Source of the DNA: Paraglaciecola mesophila KMM 241
Lineage (GTDB): Bacteria; Pseudomonadota; Gammaproteobacteria; Enterobacterales; Alteromonadaceae
Direction: 5' to 3'
DNA length: 64,000 bases
Assembly (NCBI RefSeq): GCF_000315015.1
Contig: NZ_BAEP01000070.1
Coordinates: 91,630-155,629 of the forward strand
Position 1 is the stretch's first letter, and each line of letters starts with the position of its first letter. The notes under the pieces were generated by a model. It made no database searches and was not told the origin of the DNA. It was given only the letters and a program-made list of their open reading frames with translations. This document shows, in pieces, positions 28,901 through 38,341 of this stretch. The position numbers and the translations under genes were made by a program.

Positions 28901-30829
28901 CCAAACCTTGGCAAAGGCATTTTGGAAAAGTGTTTGTGCCCGCTCTAAATCCATGCGATTACTGGTGCTGTGCAACATGGAAAATTCCATGATCCAATTT
29001 ACTTCTCCATCACTGGATTTAACCCGATAAGGACTTTCATCAATCACCCGCAGGCCAAAGTTCTCCAGCATGGGTAACACAGCGGATAAGTGTATTGGCT
29101 CATTCTTATGAAAAAGCTTTAACTTAACGACTTCACTGTCGTTTGTCTCTTCTTGCGGACGATAGAACAACATGTCCAAGGTGTGTTCAGCACTGAGTAA
29201 TTCAATTTTCTCTAGGTCAACCAAGGCGGCACTGGGAACATTGTGCTCTTTGTAACTTGGGGGAAACGCATCGTCGTACTTTTGTTCAAGTACTTTGCCT
29301 GCCGCTTCACCGTAAGTAGAACGAATGGTGGCGGTTAACTTATCGTTCCAACTTTTTGTGAGCTCAATGATGTTCTTTTCAATTTCCTTCACATTATATT
29401 CCGAATTGTTGTCTTTCACTCTGACGATATATTGCGTTCTGGCATACACAGATTCTGAGAAGTAAGTGGTAAATTCCACTTCTTCTTGGCTGTTAAATGA
29501 TTTTTGCAGCAACACTTGGGTGTCTTTTCGCAATTGGGTGTTGTAACGCTCTCTTGGCACATAAACCATACAAGAAATAAAACGCCCGAACACGTCTTTG
29601 CGCACAAACAAACGTGAAATGCCCCTTTCCTGCATTTGGAAAATACCCAAGGCAATTTGTGCTAACTCATCTTCGCTGCCCTGCAATAGTTCATCTCGAG
29701 GATAGGTCTCAATAATGTTTAAGAATGCTTTATGACCATGAGAGTCTTTTTCAAAACCGGACTTTTGACAGATGTTATCGATTTTATGCTGTAGTACAGG
29801 AACTTGCGTAGCGCTACTGTTATAGAATGAAGCGGAATAAAGGCCAATGAAGCGGTCTTCCCCGACCACATTTCCTTGGGTATCGAAGCGTTTTATACCG
29901 ATGTAATCCATATACGCTGGGCGATGCACACGAGAGCGAGTGTTCGTTTTAGTCAATAATAAAGGATGATTGCTTAACGCTTCTTCTCGAGCTGAGCCGG
30001 GTATATTAGATAACACTCGCTCGCGATCACTGACTGAATTTTTCATCAAGCCTAAACTTGATTCGTTATCGGCTAACCAGCGGTAGTCACCTTTAACTGC
30101 TTTGGCACTGTATGAACGATATCCCATGATGGTGAAATTATGGTCATTTAACCATTTTAGAAATTTTATGGTTTGCTCTTTCTGTTCTTCTGATGCAGGC
30201 GATGGACTATTCGGAAACGCTTCAATAATCGAATTGAGCTTGTCACTCATTGCACTCCAATCTTGCACTGCTAAAGAGACTTCATTCACCACAGACATTA
30301 ACTCTGTAGCGAGCGCGTCTAGTGACTTCTTGGTTGTTTGCCGGTCTACCTCAATTAGGAAAATTGTTTCCTTTTTTGCATCTTTTATTGTCTTTTTGCC
30401 ATCAACGAAACCACCAAACTTATGCTCTTCATCACGTTGTAATGTGATTGGGCTGTGCAATAACAAATGAGCAGTAACGCCCATTCTGTTAAGCGCCATA
30501 CGCACTGAGTCGACTAAAAACGGCATGTCCTGAACCAGAATTTCAACGATAGTATGGGTGGACTGCCATCCATGTTTACCGACTTCAGGATTGAAGACAC
30601 GAATAATTTGCTTACTGGCATCAAAGTTTAAAAACTTATTCCACAGACTTAACGTCGCACCGTAAAGATCGCTGTCGTTGCGATTATCAAGATCTTCTGG
30701 GGAAATATTGTTGAACAAAATACGCGAGAAGTTTTTAACAAGGTCCACTTGGGACTTATCGACTTTCTTCTCAATGAGTTTGACTACGTTTTCTAACAAA
30801 ACTGAATGCTGGTGTGTTGCAACCGTCAT
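25991..30829 (-). CDS. gdhB: NAD-specific glutamate dehydrogenase, large (180-kDa) type
   Basis: A 1612-residue enzyme that deaminates glutamate to 2-oxoglutarate with NAD+. Length and layout match the large GDH of Streptomyces and Pseudomonas. The ~700-residue N-terminal part has ACT-like segments (VEILVQDMPFLVDSVRMAL near 70). The catalytic dehydrogenase core follows, with GGLRWSDRQEDFRTEILGL and the catalytic-lysine segment VPVGAKGGFV near residues 800-840. The nucleotide-binding half comes next (KIIGEGGNLGLTQLGRIEFA) and then a C-terminal helical region. Single-gene unit bounded by terminators on both sides. Confidence 0.95.
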   Translation of the reverse strand: MTVATHQHSVLLENVVKLIEKKVDKSQVDLVKNFSRILFNNISPEDLDNRNDSDLYGATLSLWNKFLNFDASKQIIRVFNPEVGKHGWQSTHTIVEILVQDMPFLVDSVRMALNRMGVTAHLLLHSPITLQRDEEHKFGGFVDGKKTIKDAKKETIFLIEVDRQTTKKSLDALATELMSVVNEVSLAVQDWSAMSDKLNSIIEAFPNSPSPASEEQKEQTIKFLKWLNDHNFTIMGYRSYSAKAVKGDYRWLADNESSLGLMKNSVSDRERVLSNIPGSAREEALSNHPLLLTKTNTRSRVHRPAYMDYIGIKRFDTQGNVVGEDRFIGLYSASFYNSSATQVPVLQHKIDNICQKSGFEKDSHGHKAFLNIIETYPRDELLQGSEDELAQIALGIFQMQERGISRLFVRKDVFGRFISCMVYVPRERYNTQLRKDTQVLLQKSFNSQEEVEFTTYFSESVYARTQYIVRVKDNNSEYNVKEIEKNIIELTKSWNDKLTATIRSTYGEAAGKVLEQKYDDAFPPSYKEHNVPSAALVDLEKIELLSAEHTLDMLFYRPQEETNDSEVVKLKLFHKNEPIHLSAVLPMLENFGLRVIDESPYRVKSSDGEVNWIMEFSMLHSTSNRMDLERAQTLFQNAFAKVWSNELEDDAFNRLVLGAGLPGRNVTILRAYAKYMRQIGSSFSKDYIANTLAHYPDIAKILVSLFNQRYNPRVRRSNKREETLLNEVKKHLDNVSNLDDDRIIRRYLDLILATTRTNFYQSDEQGNEKSYASFKMLPELIPDMPLPRPKFEIFVYSPRIEGVHLRGGKVARGGLRWSDRQEDFRTEILGLVKAQQVKNTVIVPVGAKGGFVCKNLPLNQGREAFQKEGQACYKIFIRSLLDITDNIVDGNIVHPKEVVRLDEDDAYLVVAADKGTATFSDIANGISEEFNFWLGDAFASGGSIGYDHKKMGITARGGWESVKRHFREMDIDCQTTDFTCVAVGDMAGDVFGNGMLLSEHTKLICAFNHLHIFFDPTPDIKTSYAERKRLFENPSLGWDDYDKSLISKGGDVFSRASKSIKLTAEMKKWLGTKQQTMTPNELIHNVLQMEVDLLWNGGIGTYVKSTKESHSQVGDRANDDTRVNGSQVKAKIIGEGGNLGLTQLGRIEFARNGGRVNTDFIDNVGGVDCSDNEVNIKILLNALVSAGDLTLKQRNNLLFEMTDDVGELVIQDCYRQTESISITQLSGGSQLKEQLRFIHNLEKEGNLNREIEFIPTDDEISDRLAASQGLTRPELSVLIAYGKMMLKERFNIPEITENPYHQKLLIGAFPEVLQKRYAEQMEQHPLRREIIATKLTNNLINDMGMNFVFRMQEETGATIDEIANAYCVVKGIFGMESLWDDVEALDNKISANTQLSMLESMRRTLRRASRWYLRHGVKSMDIQDAIDSYKSTFADLFKNLKDYLVEDEFSELEQNCTRLTKEGVPKDIAYKVSSLSNLFPCLDLAQIAKAEGRSIKLVANLYFKLGSRLELHWFLEQINHQTVSNHWQALARASYREELDWQQRALATVLLNGALECDDAEIILGTWMEHNQALLERWYSMMSEFKTSSTHEFAKFSVALRELMLLSINANA

Positions 30830-31060
30830 GTATTTACCTATTCCTTACTTTTATGGAAGTAACAGTGGTATTTAATCGATGCATTAACAAATTGTTACAG
30901 TGTTAGTTCTATCGACGACAATTAATGAGACTAGACAATAGACTGAGATATATACAGTTTTTAGCCTTTATAACGCTATTCTCGCTAAAATTCTCGGCCT
31001 TGAAAAGCCCTAAATTTACGCCGTATTTACAACTAAAATAGTTATTTGAATTTCGCACAT

Positions 31061-31086
31061 AAAAAAAGGCCTTACGGCCTTTTTTA
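31061..31086. terminator. bidirectional rho-independent terminator
   Basis: AAAAAAAGGCC-TTAC-GGCCTTTTTTT, a symmetrical stem with A and T tracts on its two sides. It lies just past the RND gene stop and upstream of gdhB. Confidence 0.85.
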
Positions 31087-31113
31087 TGCAAATTTTTAAA
31101 TAATTATGCGGAA

Positions 31114-33429
31114 TTATTTTTGCCTTCGCCAAAACACACTGGCTAACGCGGGTAGTACTATAATCGCCCCCATCATATTTACGATAAACATGAACGTGAG
31201 CAATATACCCATGTCCATTTGGAATTTAAGCGATGAGAATACCCAAGTACTTACGCCAACGGCTAGGGTTGCACCTGTAAACAATACGGCACTGCCGCGC
31301 TCTTTAAGTGCTTCAAAGTACGCTTGACGCACAGCCATACCCGCTTTTAATTTAGCATTCATAGTCGATAAGATATAAATACCGTAATCAACACCGATAC
31401 CCACGCCTAGCGCAATAACCGGCAATGTCGAGACCGTTAAACCAATTTGCAGATACGTCATCAGCGCCTGGGCTAATACCGATACCACATACAAAGGAAT
31501 AACTACCGCAAGTGTTGCGCGTAATGACTTAAAGCTCAACAAGCATAATAGGATAACGGCCCCGAACACGTATAACATCATAGGATCTTGAGACGCTTCA
31601 ACCGCTTCATTTTGAGCGGCCATGACCCCAATAGGCCCTGATGCTAATTTGAACTGCAATTCAGGTGTCTCGAAATCAACGCGATAGGCTTTCACTGCAT
31701 CAACCACACGATTAATTGTTTCTGCTTTGTGATCTTCCATAAACAGAATAATCGGCATCACAGAACAATCACCATTTAACAAACCCGATGAGGTATCAAC
31801 CCGCGCGATATCTTGAACTAAAGTCTGTTGATTGCGCGGAAGTACGCGCCATTTAGCATTTCCTTCGTTGTAGCCCGCATTAATAATTTTAGCTACCGAG
31901 GCTAAGCTAACTGCAGATTGCACACCTTCGATATTGCTCATGCGCCATTGTAATTCGTCAATTGAATTCATCACATCATAGGATGTACAGGCATCTTTGG
32001 TCGCTTCGACCAGAATCGACATGTAATCAGTGCTGATTTCATATTTGTCAGTAATCAAAAACGTGTCTTGATTGTAACGAGACGATGCATGAAGCGCAGG
32101 CGCGCCAGCGTGCAAATCACCAATCTTCATTTTTTGGGCTTGCATCCAACCGAAACCAAACAAGCCCGCGGTGACAACAAGTATAACAATCGCCACTTTT
32201 GGGCTAGAACATGCCGCGATCCAATCCCAAAATTTATCTGCCCGATTTTCCTTACCCGCAAACTTTTGCTTATATTTATCGCTAAATTTAACGAAAGACA
32301 TCAGCACAGGTAGTAATAATAGATTGGTTAAAATGATAACCGCCACACCCATACTTGCCGTAATAGCAAGCTCGCGAATGATACCAATATCGATAACCAA
32401 TAATGTCATAAAGCCAATCGTGTCAGACAATAGCGCGACGCCGCCAGGTATTAATAAGGTGGTAAAGGCGAGCTTAGCGGCGTTTAGTGACGTACTGCCT
32501 TTAGTGACTTCTTTGCCCACAGAATTGATCATTTGTACGCCGTGGCTAATCCCAATGGCAAAGACTAAGAAAGGCACCAATATCGACATGGGGTCTAAAC
32601 CGAAACCCAGTAACGTGAGCAACCCCATCTGCCAAATTACCGCAATGATTGAACACAACAGCGGTAAGACGGTCAACATCAGCGATTTACAGAAGAAGTA
32701 AACGAGCACGGCGGTGATAGCTATAGCGATGGCAAAAAACACCAATACGTCTTTAGCACCATTGGCCACGTCGCCAATCATCTTTGCAAAGCCGATAATA
32801 TGAATTGAGATATCGTCGGTCTCAAACTGACCACGAAGCTGAGTTTCGAGTTCGTCCGCTAAGGCCAAGGTATCGAGCTTCTCACCTGTTTCAGGATCCA
32901 AATCTAATAGTTTTGCATTGACCATCGCACACTGATAATCATCAGACACCAAACTGCCGACAATACCGGCCTTTTCAATGTTGGATGACACTTTATCTAA
33001 GCCACGTTGCTCAGAAGAATTGAAATCAGCAGGGATAACCGGACCACCTGCGAAACCGCCCTCTACAATTTCAGTAAATCGCGTTGAGGATGAAAATAGT
33101 GATTTCACCAAAGAGCGGTCTACACCATTAATGAAAAATAACTGGTCGTGGACGTCTTTCAATGTATCAAAAAAGTTTTGATTGAAAATGTCACCGTTTG
33201 TGTCACAAACAGAGACTAAAATACTATTCGCACCACCAAAATCATTTACATGCTTCATGTAGTTCTGCATGTACTCGTGATTAAGGGGGATATTTTTGGT
33301 AAAGCCCGCGTCTAAACGAAGTTGTGACGATTGATAGCCGAGAAAAATAGTCGCTACCAAAAATAGCAACAGAACAGCGATACGGTTCTTGAAAACCAAG
33401 GATTCTAAAAATTTTATAATATTACTCAT
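31114..33429 (-). CDS. RND/MMPL-superfamily transporter
   Basis: A 771-residue exporter with the twofold RND layout: one N-terminal helix (NRIAVLLLFLVATIFLG), a ~200-residue periplasmic loop, five clustered helices (about 225-400), a second helix (SPKVAIVILVVTAGLFGFGW), a second loop and five C-terminal helices. ALGVGIGVDYGIYIL is the conserved proton-relay region of the second half, with FLVFAIGISHGVQMI as its first-half counterpart. It resembles the COG1033 'predicted exporters' rather than AcrB (~1,050 residues). Last gene of the DUF1302-DUF1329-YCF48-RND cluster, so it probably moves a hydrophobic molecule with those envelope partners. Confidence 0.87.
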   Translation of the reverse strand: MSNIIKFLESLVFKNRIAVLLLFLVATIFLGYQSSQLRLDAGFTKNIPLNHEYMQNYMKHVNDFGGANSILVSVCDTNGDIFNQNFFDTLKDVHDQLFFINGVDRSLVKSLFSSSTRFTEIVEGGFAGGPVIPADFNSSEQRGLDKVSSNIEKAGIVGSLVSDDYQCAMVNAKLLDLDPETGEKLDTLALADELETQLRGQFETDDISIHIIGFAKMIGDVANGAKDVLVFFAIAIAITAVLVYFFCKSLMLTVLPLLCSIIAVIWQMGLLTLLGFGLDPMSILVPFLVFAIGISHGVQMINSVGKEVTKGSTSLNAAKLAFTTLLIPGGVALLSDTIGFMTLLVIDIGIIRELAITASMGVAVIILTNLLLLPVLMSFVKFSDKYKQKFAGKENRADKFWDWIAACSSPKVAIVILVVTAGLFGFGWMQAQKMKIGDLHAGAPALHASSRYNQDTFLITDKYEISTDYMSILVEATKDACTSYDVMNSIDELQWRMSNIEGVQSAVSLASVAKIINAGYNEGNAKWRVLPRNQQTLVQDIARVDTSSGLLNGDCSVMPIILFMEDHKAETINRVVDAVKAYRVDFETPELQFKLASGPIGVMAAQNEAVEASQDPMMLYVFGAVILLCLLSFKSLRATLAVVIPLYVVSVLAQALMTYLQIGLTVSTLPVIALGVGIGVDYGIYILSTMNAKLKAGMAVRQAYFEALKERGSAVLFTGATLAVGVSTWVFSSLKFQMDMGILLTFMFIVNMMGAIIVLPALASVFWRRQK

Positions 33430-33435
33430 GAACGG

Positions 33436-34434
33436 CTACCGTGCTTGCTGCAAATGTTTAATGCCGTCAACCGACACTGCGATAATTTGATTGTTGAACA
33501 ACACACCATTTATAAGTGCTTGGCCGTCGCTTTGTTGCTTATAGTTAACATCGTCACCCTGCATTGTCACCACGGCACCATTGTTACCAAGCAATACGGT
33601 ACGAGACTCGTTAACGGAAACAATACCGTTCATGGATGCACTACTTCCAGCATCAACAGCTTGCCAGTTTTGTAATTCATTGTTGTAAGTAAACACGTTT
33701 CCACGCAGACCTGTGGCAATCAGATCCCCAGACTCGGTTTTGGCGATGTTGAAAAAGGAGCCATGATAGTCAATATCCATCCGTTTCCACGTGTGGCCTT
33801 TGTCTGAACTCATCGCTAACAGCCCTGCTTCTCCAGCTAGATAGACTTCATTGCCAGAAACAGAAACACTGTTTAAGTGAGGTAAAATGGCAGCGAGTTC
33901 TTCTTTGTAAAACGCTTCATCTTCAAGTCGTAATTCATTTAGATAATCTTGGTCAGCTTGATTCACAAATTCGGCGTGTAATTCGTTGCTCCATGATTTA
34001 CCACCATCTTCAGTACGTAAAAACGCGCCATAGGCACCAATCGCGATACCTTCATTTTGATTAAAGAAGACGACGTCTAACAGTGGGCGTTCTTGTTCTG
34101 GGGCGAAATGTTGTATTTCCCAATCAAGGCCATTGTTTTGAGTATGTAAAATGACGAAGTCATGACCTACTGCCCAGCCTTGTTGGCCGATGAAGTAAAC
34201 GCCAGTCAAGGTCGACGTTGAAGGTACGTCCATCTGTTGCCATGCCTGGCCATCAGTCGAACGAATAATGTGCCCACGCTCACCAACTGCTATAAGTTGC
34301 TCACCGCTCTGAGCAATATCAAGTAATAAAGACTGGTCAACGAGAGGGGCTTGAAAACTGCTCTGGGCGGCTTGAACAGACGATATGGGCGCAAGTAAAA
34401 CGGCAATCACTGCACTTGCAAGGGATAATTTCAT
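33436..34434 (-). CDS. exported YCF48/BNR-repeat beta-propeller protein
   Basis: A 332-residue protein with a signal peptide (cleavage after SSVQAA) and repeated BNR/YCF48-type units such as GERGHIIRSTDGQAWQQMD, WAVGHDFVILHTQNNGLDWE, GAYGAFLRTEDGGKSWS and GEAGLLAMSSDKGHTWKRMD, each a propeller blade. YCF48 proteins usually serve as assembly or scaffold factors. It ends six bases before the RND gene, so the two are coupled. A terminator-like hairpin precedes it. Confidence 0.86.
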   Translation of the reverse strand: MKLSLASAVIAVLLAPISSVQAAQSSFQAPLVDQSLLLDIAQSGEQLIAVGERGHIIRSTDGQAWQQMDVPSTSTLTGVYFIGQQGWAVGHDFVILHTQNNGLDWEIQHFAPEQERPLLDVVFFNQNEGIAIGAYGAFLRTEDGGKSWSNELHAEFVNQADQDYLNELRLEDEAFYKEELAAILPHLNSVSVSGNEVYLAGEAGLLAMSSDKGHTWKRMDIDYHGSFFNIAKTESGDLIATGLRGNVFTYNNELQNWQAVDAGSSASMNGIVSVNESRTVLLGNNGAVVTMQGDDVNYKQQSDGQALINGVLFNNQIIAVSVDGIKHLQQAR

Positions 34435-34457
34435 AGTAATTGGGTTCCATAAAAATG

Positions 34458-34488
34458 AAAACGGTTGGCAATGGCCAACCGTTTTTTT
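34458..34488 (-). terminator. terminator-like hairpin inside the envelope cluster
   Basis: A 9-bp stem ACGGTTGGC-AATG-GCCAACCGT with A/T runs on both sides, between the DUF1329 stop and the YCF48 start. It probably lowers expression of the downstream YCF48-RND pair. Confidence 0.75.
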
Positions 34489-34494
34489 ACTCGA

Positions 34495-35862
34495 TTAGCG
34501 TCTACCGGCTCGGCGCATGGCCTCTGGGGTAAATTCGCGATCTTTTAAATCTACATTAAATTCATACATTTTCTCTTCATTATCCAAGCCTAAAGCAAGA
34601 TAACGGCGAGAGTTTAAGTCATGGTAAACATCTAATGTTGACCATTGAGTCGGTACCTCATAATAGTTAATACCATGAGATATGCCTACGCGATATAGCT
34701 CGTTGCGATTATCGTACATATCCGCAACCTGGATTTGCCAGCTGTCTTCATCAATAAAGAACACGCGTTTTTGATAAATATGGCGGAACTCAGGCTTAAG
34801 TGTCGCTTCAACAACCCATACACGATGTTTCTCAAAACGTGTTAAATCTGGGTTGATGTGACCTGGTTTAAGAATGTCTTCATACTTCACTTTATCGCTA
34901 TGTAAGTGGTAGTTATTGTAAGCAACGTACAATTCTTGCTTGCCTTTTAACTCCCAGTTGTAACGATCTGGAGCACCATTAAACATATCAAAATCATCAG
35001 ATGTTCTTAAACCATCCGACGCTGTACCTGGGGCATCATATGCAACATTCGGCGCACGACGAACACGGCGTTGACCTGTATTGTAGGTCCACGCTTGACG
35101 CGGTTCGCGAATTTGGTCCATGGTTTCATGTACTAACAAAGCTGTACCGGCTAAACGCGCAGGAGACGTAACACTTTGCTTAAATTTCGAAATGACGTTT
35201 TCTTCAAGCAATTTTTCACGCGTCGCATCTTTTGCTGAGTATTTTTGAATCAACTCTTCGTCAAAACCGATGACATTATAATCGCCAGATGCAGTCACAG
35301 GTGCTTGACCACCAAAGCGTTTTACTGTTTCACCGCGATAGCGCAAGATATGGTTCCATATTGCCTCTACCCCATTTTGTGGAATAGGAAATGGAATACC
35401 GATAGCAGCGTTCTTCACTCCATTGCCACCTTGTATCAGTTCAGCCATGACCGCATTTTTAGCGGTTTCATCATATACAAACTGAGGTAGTGACGCTGAA
35501 CGACGGCTCTCATAAATGGGCATCTCGTATGTATCAGGATACGCCTTGAACAGTTCTTTTTGACCGTCACTTAAAAACTCAGCGTATTCTTGATAATTTT
35601 TAGCGGTAATAGTAAACAGCACTTTATCATCAGCATATGGGTCAGGGTGAAAATCACCTTCTTTATAACCCGCTGGAGCTTCAGTTATACCGCCAGCCCA
35701 TGCTGGAATACTGCCGTCAGCGTTACCCGCCACTACTGCGCCAACTGGCGTCAATTCAGCGCCTAGTTTAGCCGCTTCAGTTTCAGATACCTTGGCTTGA
35801 ATTAGGCCAGAATTGAATGTTAACGCCATTGCAGACGCTACGAGAGCAAATTTTCTAATCAT
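34495..35862 (-). CDS. DUF1329 exported protein (LolB-like fold)
   Basis: A 455-residue precursor with signal peptide MIRKFALVASAMALTFNSGL ending IQA, then KVSETEAAKLGAELTPVGA, the standard start of DUF1329 proteins. ATG at 35862 is chosen because GGAG lies in front of it; a frame reaching 35910 would overlap the DUF1302 gene. DUF1329 proteins have an outer-membrane-lipoprotein-sorting-like fold and are thought to carry hydrophobic cargo across the periplasm. Always beside a DUF1302 gene in related genomes, as here. Confidence 0.88.
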   Translation of the reverse strand: MIRKFALVASAMALTFNSGLIQAKVSETEAAKLGAELTPVGAVVAGNADGSIPAWAGGITEAPAGYKEGDFHPDPYADDKVLFTITAKNYQEYAEFLSDGQKELFKAYPDTYEMPIYESRRSASLPQFVYDETAKNAVMAELIQGGNGVKNAAIGIPFPIPQNGVEAIWNHILRYRGETVKRFGGQAPVTASGDYNVIGFDEELIQKYSAKDATREKLLEENVISKFKQSVTSPARLAGTALLVHETMDQIREPRQAWTYNTGQRRVRRAPNVAYDAPGTASDGLRTSDDFDMFNGAPDRYNWELKGKQELYVAYNNYHLHSDKVKYEDILKPGHINPDLTRFEKHRVWVVEATLKPEFRHIYQKRVFFIDEDSWQIQVADMYDNRNELYRVGISHGINYYEVPTQWSTLDVYHDLNSRRYLALGLDNEEKMYEFNVDLKDREFTPEAMRRAGRR

Positions 35863-35872
35863 AATACAGCTC

Positions 35873-37939
35873 CTAGATAGAATACTTGATGTTAAAAGAG
35901 ACATAATCACGATCCGACAGCTGGTTGGTGGTGCCTTGACCGCCCCAGAACGTGTTATAAGAAGCCGTCGCTGACCATCTGCTTAAATAATCAAACGTTA
36001 GCGATGCGCTGGCTGATTTTCTATCTTCTACAAATAAAAACAGTGGATCCGGTGTAATACCATTTACGTCATGTGCAAACGTGCCACGTGCTTGTAAATT
36101 GATACCGGCGAATACATTGTTAAATGTCGCATTAGCCAGCAGGCGGTAACCCCAAGCGCTTGAAGTTGGGAATGGATTGGTTTCTGGGCCGTCAGACAAA
36201 CCAATATGCAAACCTTCACGAGTGTTGCCATCCGCAGTTGGTTCAATAGAAGGTGTGCGCACAGAACCAGGACCATTTAAACGAATAACACTTGGATCCG
36301 GGAAGTCTTGAATACTTACGTACCCTACTTCACCTAGTACCACTAGATTATCCGTACCCAAGGCAGGGCCAAAGATATGCGTTGCCGTGACTTGCATTTG
36401 CAACGTATCAGACTCAATGTAACCCGTCGCCGTTTCACCTGGTCCAGTTGTGAATCCTTGATAACCGTCTAGCTGAGAAATACCCGCCAAGTCAGGACGT
36501 AAACCCGCAATTGCTAATTGCTGTGGCATAGCAGCATACAATAATTCAACGTCATCGATTTGCAGAGGCTCATCTACACGATAAGCAATTTCACCCGCAA
36601 GGGCTGTCGTACCTACATTGGTATTAAAACTGAAACCGTATAACTTAAGGTCTTCTGGGTAAACAAAGCCTGTTTTCGTAAACGCTTTAAGGTCTGTTAC
36701 ATTATCTTTGGTGATTTCAGTCGTTGCCAGCATGCCAAGATCAGCCGCAATACTCGCAGAAGTAAAGTCAGACGTTAACCCGGATATGAGTGGGCGTTGG
36801 CTGTGGTAGTTAAGCATGTAGAAATTGAACTCAGTTTCGTTCAAATCTTCTGCGTAGTAACCGATTTTTATCCCGTACTGACCTTGATCGTCCGCATCTT
36901 CATGCGCAGAATCGCTGTATCCACGCACAGCCACCTTGGTTGGATAAGCTAAATAGGCCTGGCCTATTTGAGCTGCATCGGCACCACTTCGTAACAAATC
37001 ACCCAGTCCGTTTAAACTTGATAACAAGAAATCTAAATCAATATCAGGGTTACCACTGAAACCCAATTGGATATTCTGCGCTTGACCACCTTCCCCAGCA
37101 AAGTCATTAGTAGAGAAATAGCTACCCGCTTGAGGTAGACGGCTACGCTCCCACTGATACTGGTAGTACATGGACAAGCTTAAGTTTTCAGTCAAACCAA
37201 ACTGAGCGAATACCATACCCACTGGAATAAAGACTTCTTTAAGCTCAGCACCTGGTGCTTGAGCACGAGATACATCCACGGGATTAGTTGAGTTGATGCC
37301 ATGCTGAATGAATGTACTTTCACCCCAGCTCACCACTTGATCACCCACACGGAATGTCACCGGCATATCGCCGATGTAGAAGTCAGAGTAAAAGTAGGCA
37401 TCTAACAAACGTACATCTGAACACAGTTCATCGTTTGCCGTTGAGGTCGCACAAGGGTCTTGCGTTTTACCTGTGATTGGATTTTGCCAATCACGCGAGC
37501 TATCTTTCATTTCAAAATCGTAGAAATACATTCCACGCATGAAAACGCCCATGTTCTTGTATTGAATATCGAGTTCATGCACGCCTTTGAACAAAGTCGA
37601 GAAAGGATTTCCTTTTTCGTAGTTCAAAGTACTTAAGTCGCCATTTGTCGAATAACCACCTGTACCTGAAGCCCACACATCAGCTGAACTGTAAATAGGA
37701 TTGGTGGCAGGGTTATAACCTGTCCAATCAAACTGTACACCGTTACTATTACCCACTCGCGAGAAATCACGCTCTTCAACGCGTATGCTGGTACCCAAAG
37801 AAAAGTTCGAGTCAAAGGTTACTGACCAATCGCCATCACTCCAACTGGCGGCTTGCGCTGGCATCATTGCTGCGCCCATAAGCCCCATCACACCTAACGC
37901 TATAGGCGACTTTTTAAACCCGAAGAATTCACGACTCAT
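35873..37939 (-). CDS. DUF1302 outer-membrane protein
   Basis: A 688-residue protein with a signal peptide (about residues 1-31, ending MMPAQA) and a body of alternating hydrophobic strands with many aromatic residues, ending in a tyrosine-serine-isoleucine terminus (FNIKYSI), consistent with a beta-barrel. The pattern SFTFDSNFSLGTSIRVEERD at the N-terminus and DYVSFNIKYSI at the end matches DUF1302. GGGAGG six bases before ATG 37939 decides the start. Likely the outer-membrane component of a cluster with DUF1329, a propeller protein and an RND pump. Confidence 0.88.
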   Translation of the reverse strand: MSREFFGFKKSPIALGVMGLMGAAMMPAQAASWSDGDWSVTFDSNFSLGTSIRVEERDFSRVGNSNGVQFDWTGYNPATNPIYSSADVWASGTGGYSTNGDLSTLNYEKGNPFSTLFKGVHELDIQYKNMGVFMRGMYFYDFEMKDSSRDWQNPITGKTQDPCATSTANDELCSDVRLLDAYFYSDFYIGDMPVTFRVGDQVVSWGESTFIQHGINSTNPVDVSRAQAPGAELKEVFIPVGMVFAQFGLTENLSLSMYYQYQWERSRLPQAGSYFSTNDFAGEGGQAQNIQLGFSGNPDIDLDFLLSSLNGLGDLLRSGADAAQIGQAYLAYPTKVAVRGYSDSAHEDADDQGQYGIKIGYYAEDLNETEFNFYMLNYHSQRPLISGLTSDFTSASIAADLGMLATTEITKDNVTDLKAFTKTGFVYPEDLKLYGFSFNTNVGTTALAGEIAYRVDEPLQIDDVELLYAAMPQQLAIAGLRPDLAGISQLDGYQGFTTGPGETATGYIESDTLQMQVTATHIFGPALGTDNLVVLGEVGYVSIQDFPDPSVIRLNGPGSVRTPSIEPTADGNTREGLHIGLSDGPETNPFPTSSAWGYRLLANATFNNVFAGINLQARGTFAHDVNGITPDPLFLFVEDRKSASASLTFDYLSRWSATASYNTFWGGQGTTNQLSDRDYVSFNIKYSI

Positions 37940-38119
37940 CCATACCTCCCTAATAGTTAGCACTAGGTACTAACATGACATTCAATTAAACCACTCAAAT
38001 TTAACAAAATGATTACACCAAACAGTCTCGATAGCAAGTACTAATCGTACCAGTATTTAGTCGTATATCCTGTTTATTTTCAATATGTTGCAGTATTTAC
38101 TGTATAAAAAACAAACCGA

Positions 38120-38341
38120 TTAGACTATTTTTTCTAAGCTACTTATCTTATTAGTGTCAGTGATAATTAAGCGAAATCGCCCGTGAATGCCATTATGCTG
38201 TATGAAAGGACGTAAATTTTTAGCCGGTAATTGTACCCTTTTACCATTATCGGCAAGCACAATGACGTTTTGTGTACTGGTTAAATACAGAGGTTCACAG
38301 CGCTCATAACTGAGCGCTAGTCGAAAGTATAGAGTTTGCAT
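38120..38341 (-). CDS. DUF2835 family protein
   Basis: A 73-residue small protein of unknown function. The pattern YFRLALSYERCEPLY, VIVLADNGKRVQLPAKNLRPFI, GIHGRFRLII is that of the DUF2835 family, which contains small beta-rich proteins often next to pepN. Its ATG overlaps the pepN stop by one base (TAATG), so it is translationally coupled to pepN. Confidence 0.82.
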   Translation of the reverse strand: MQTLYFRLALSYERCEPLYLTSTQNVIVLADNGKRVQLPAKNLRPFIQHNGIHGRFRLIITDTNKISSLEKIV

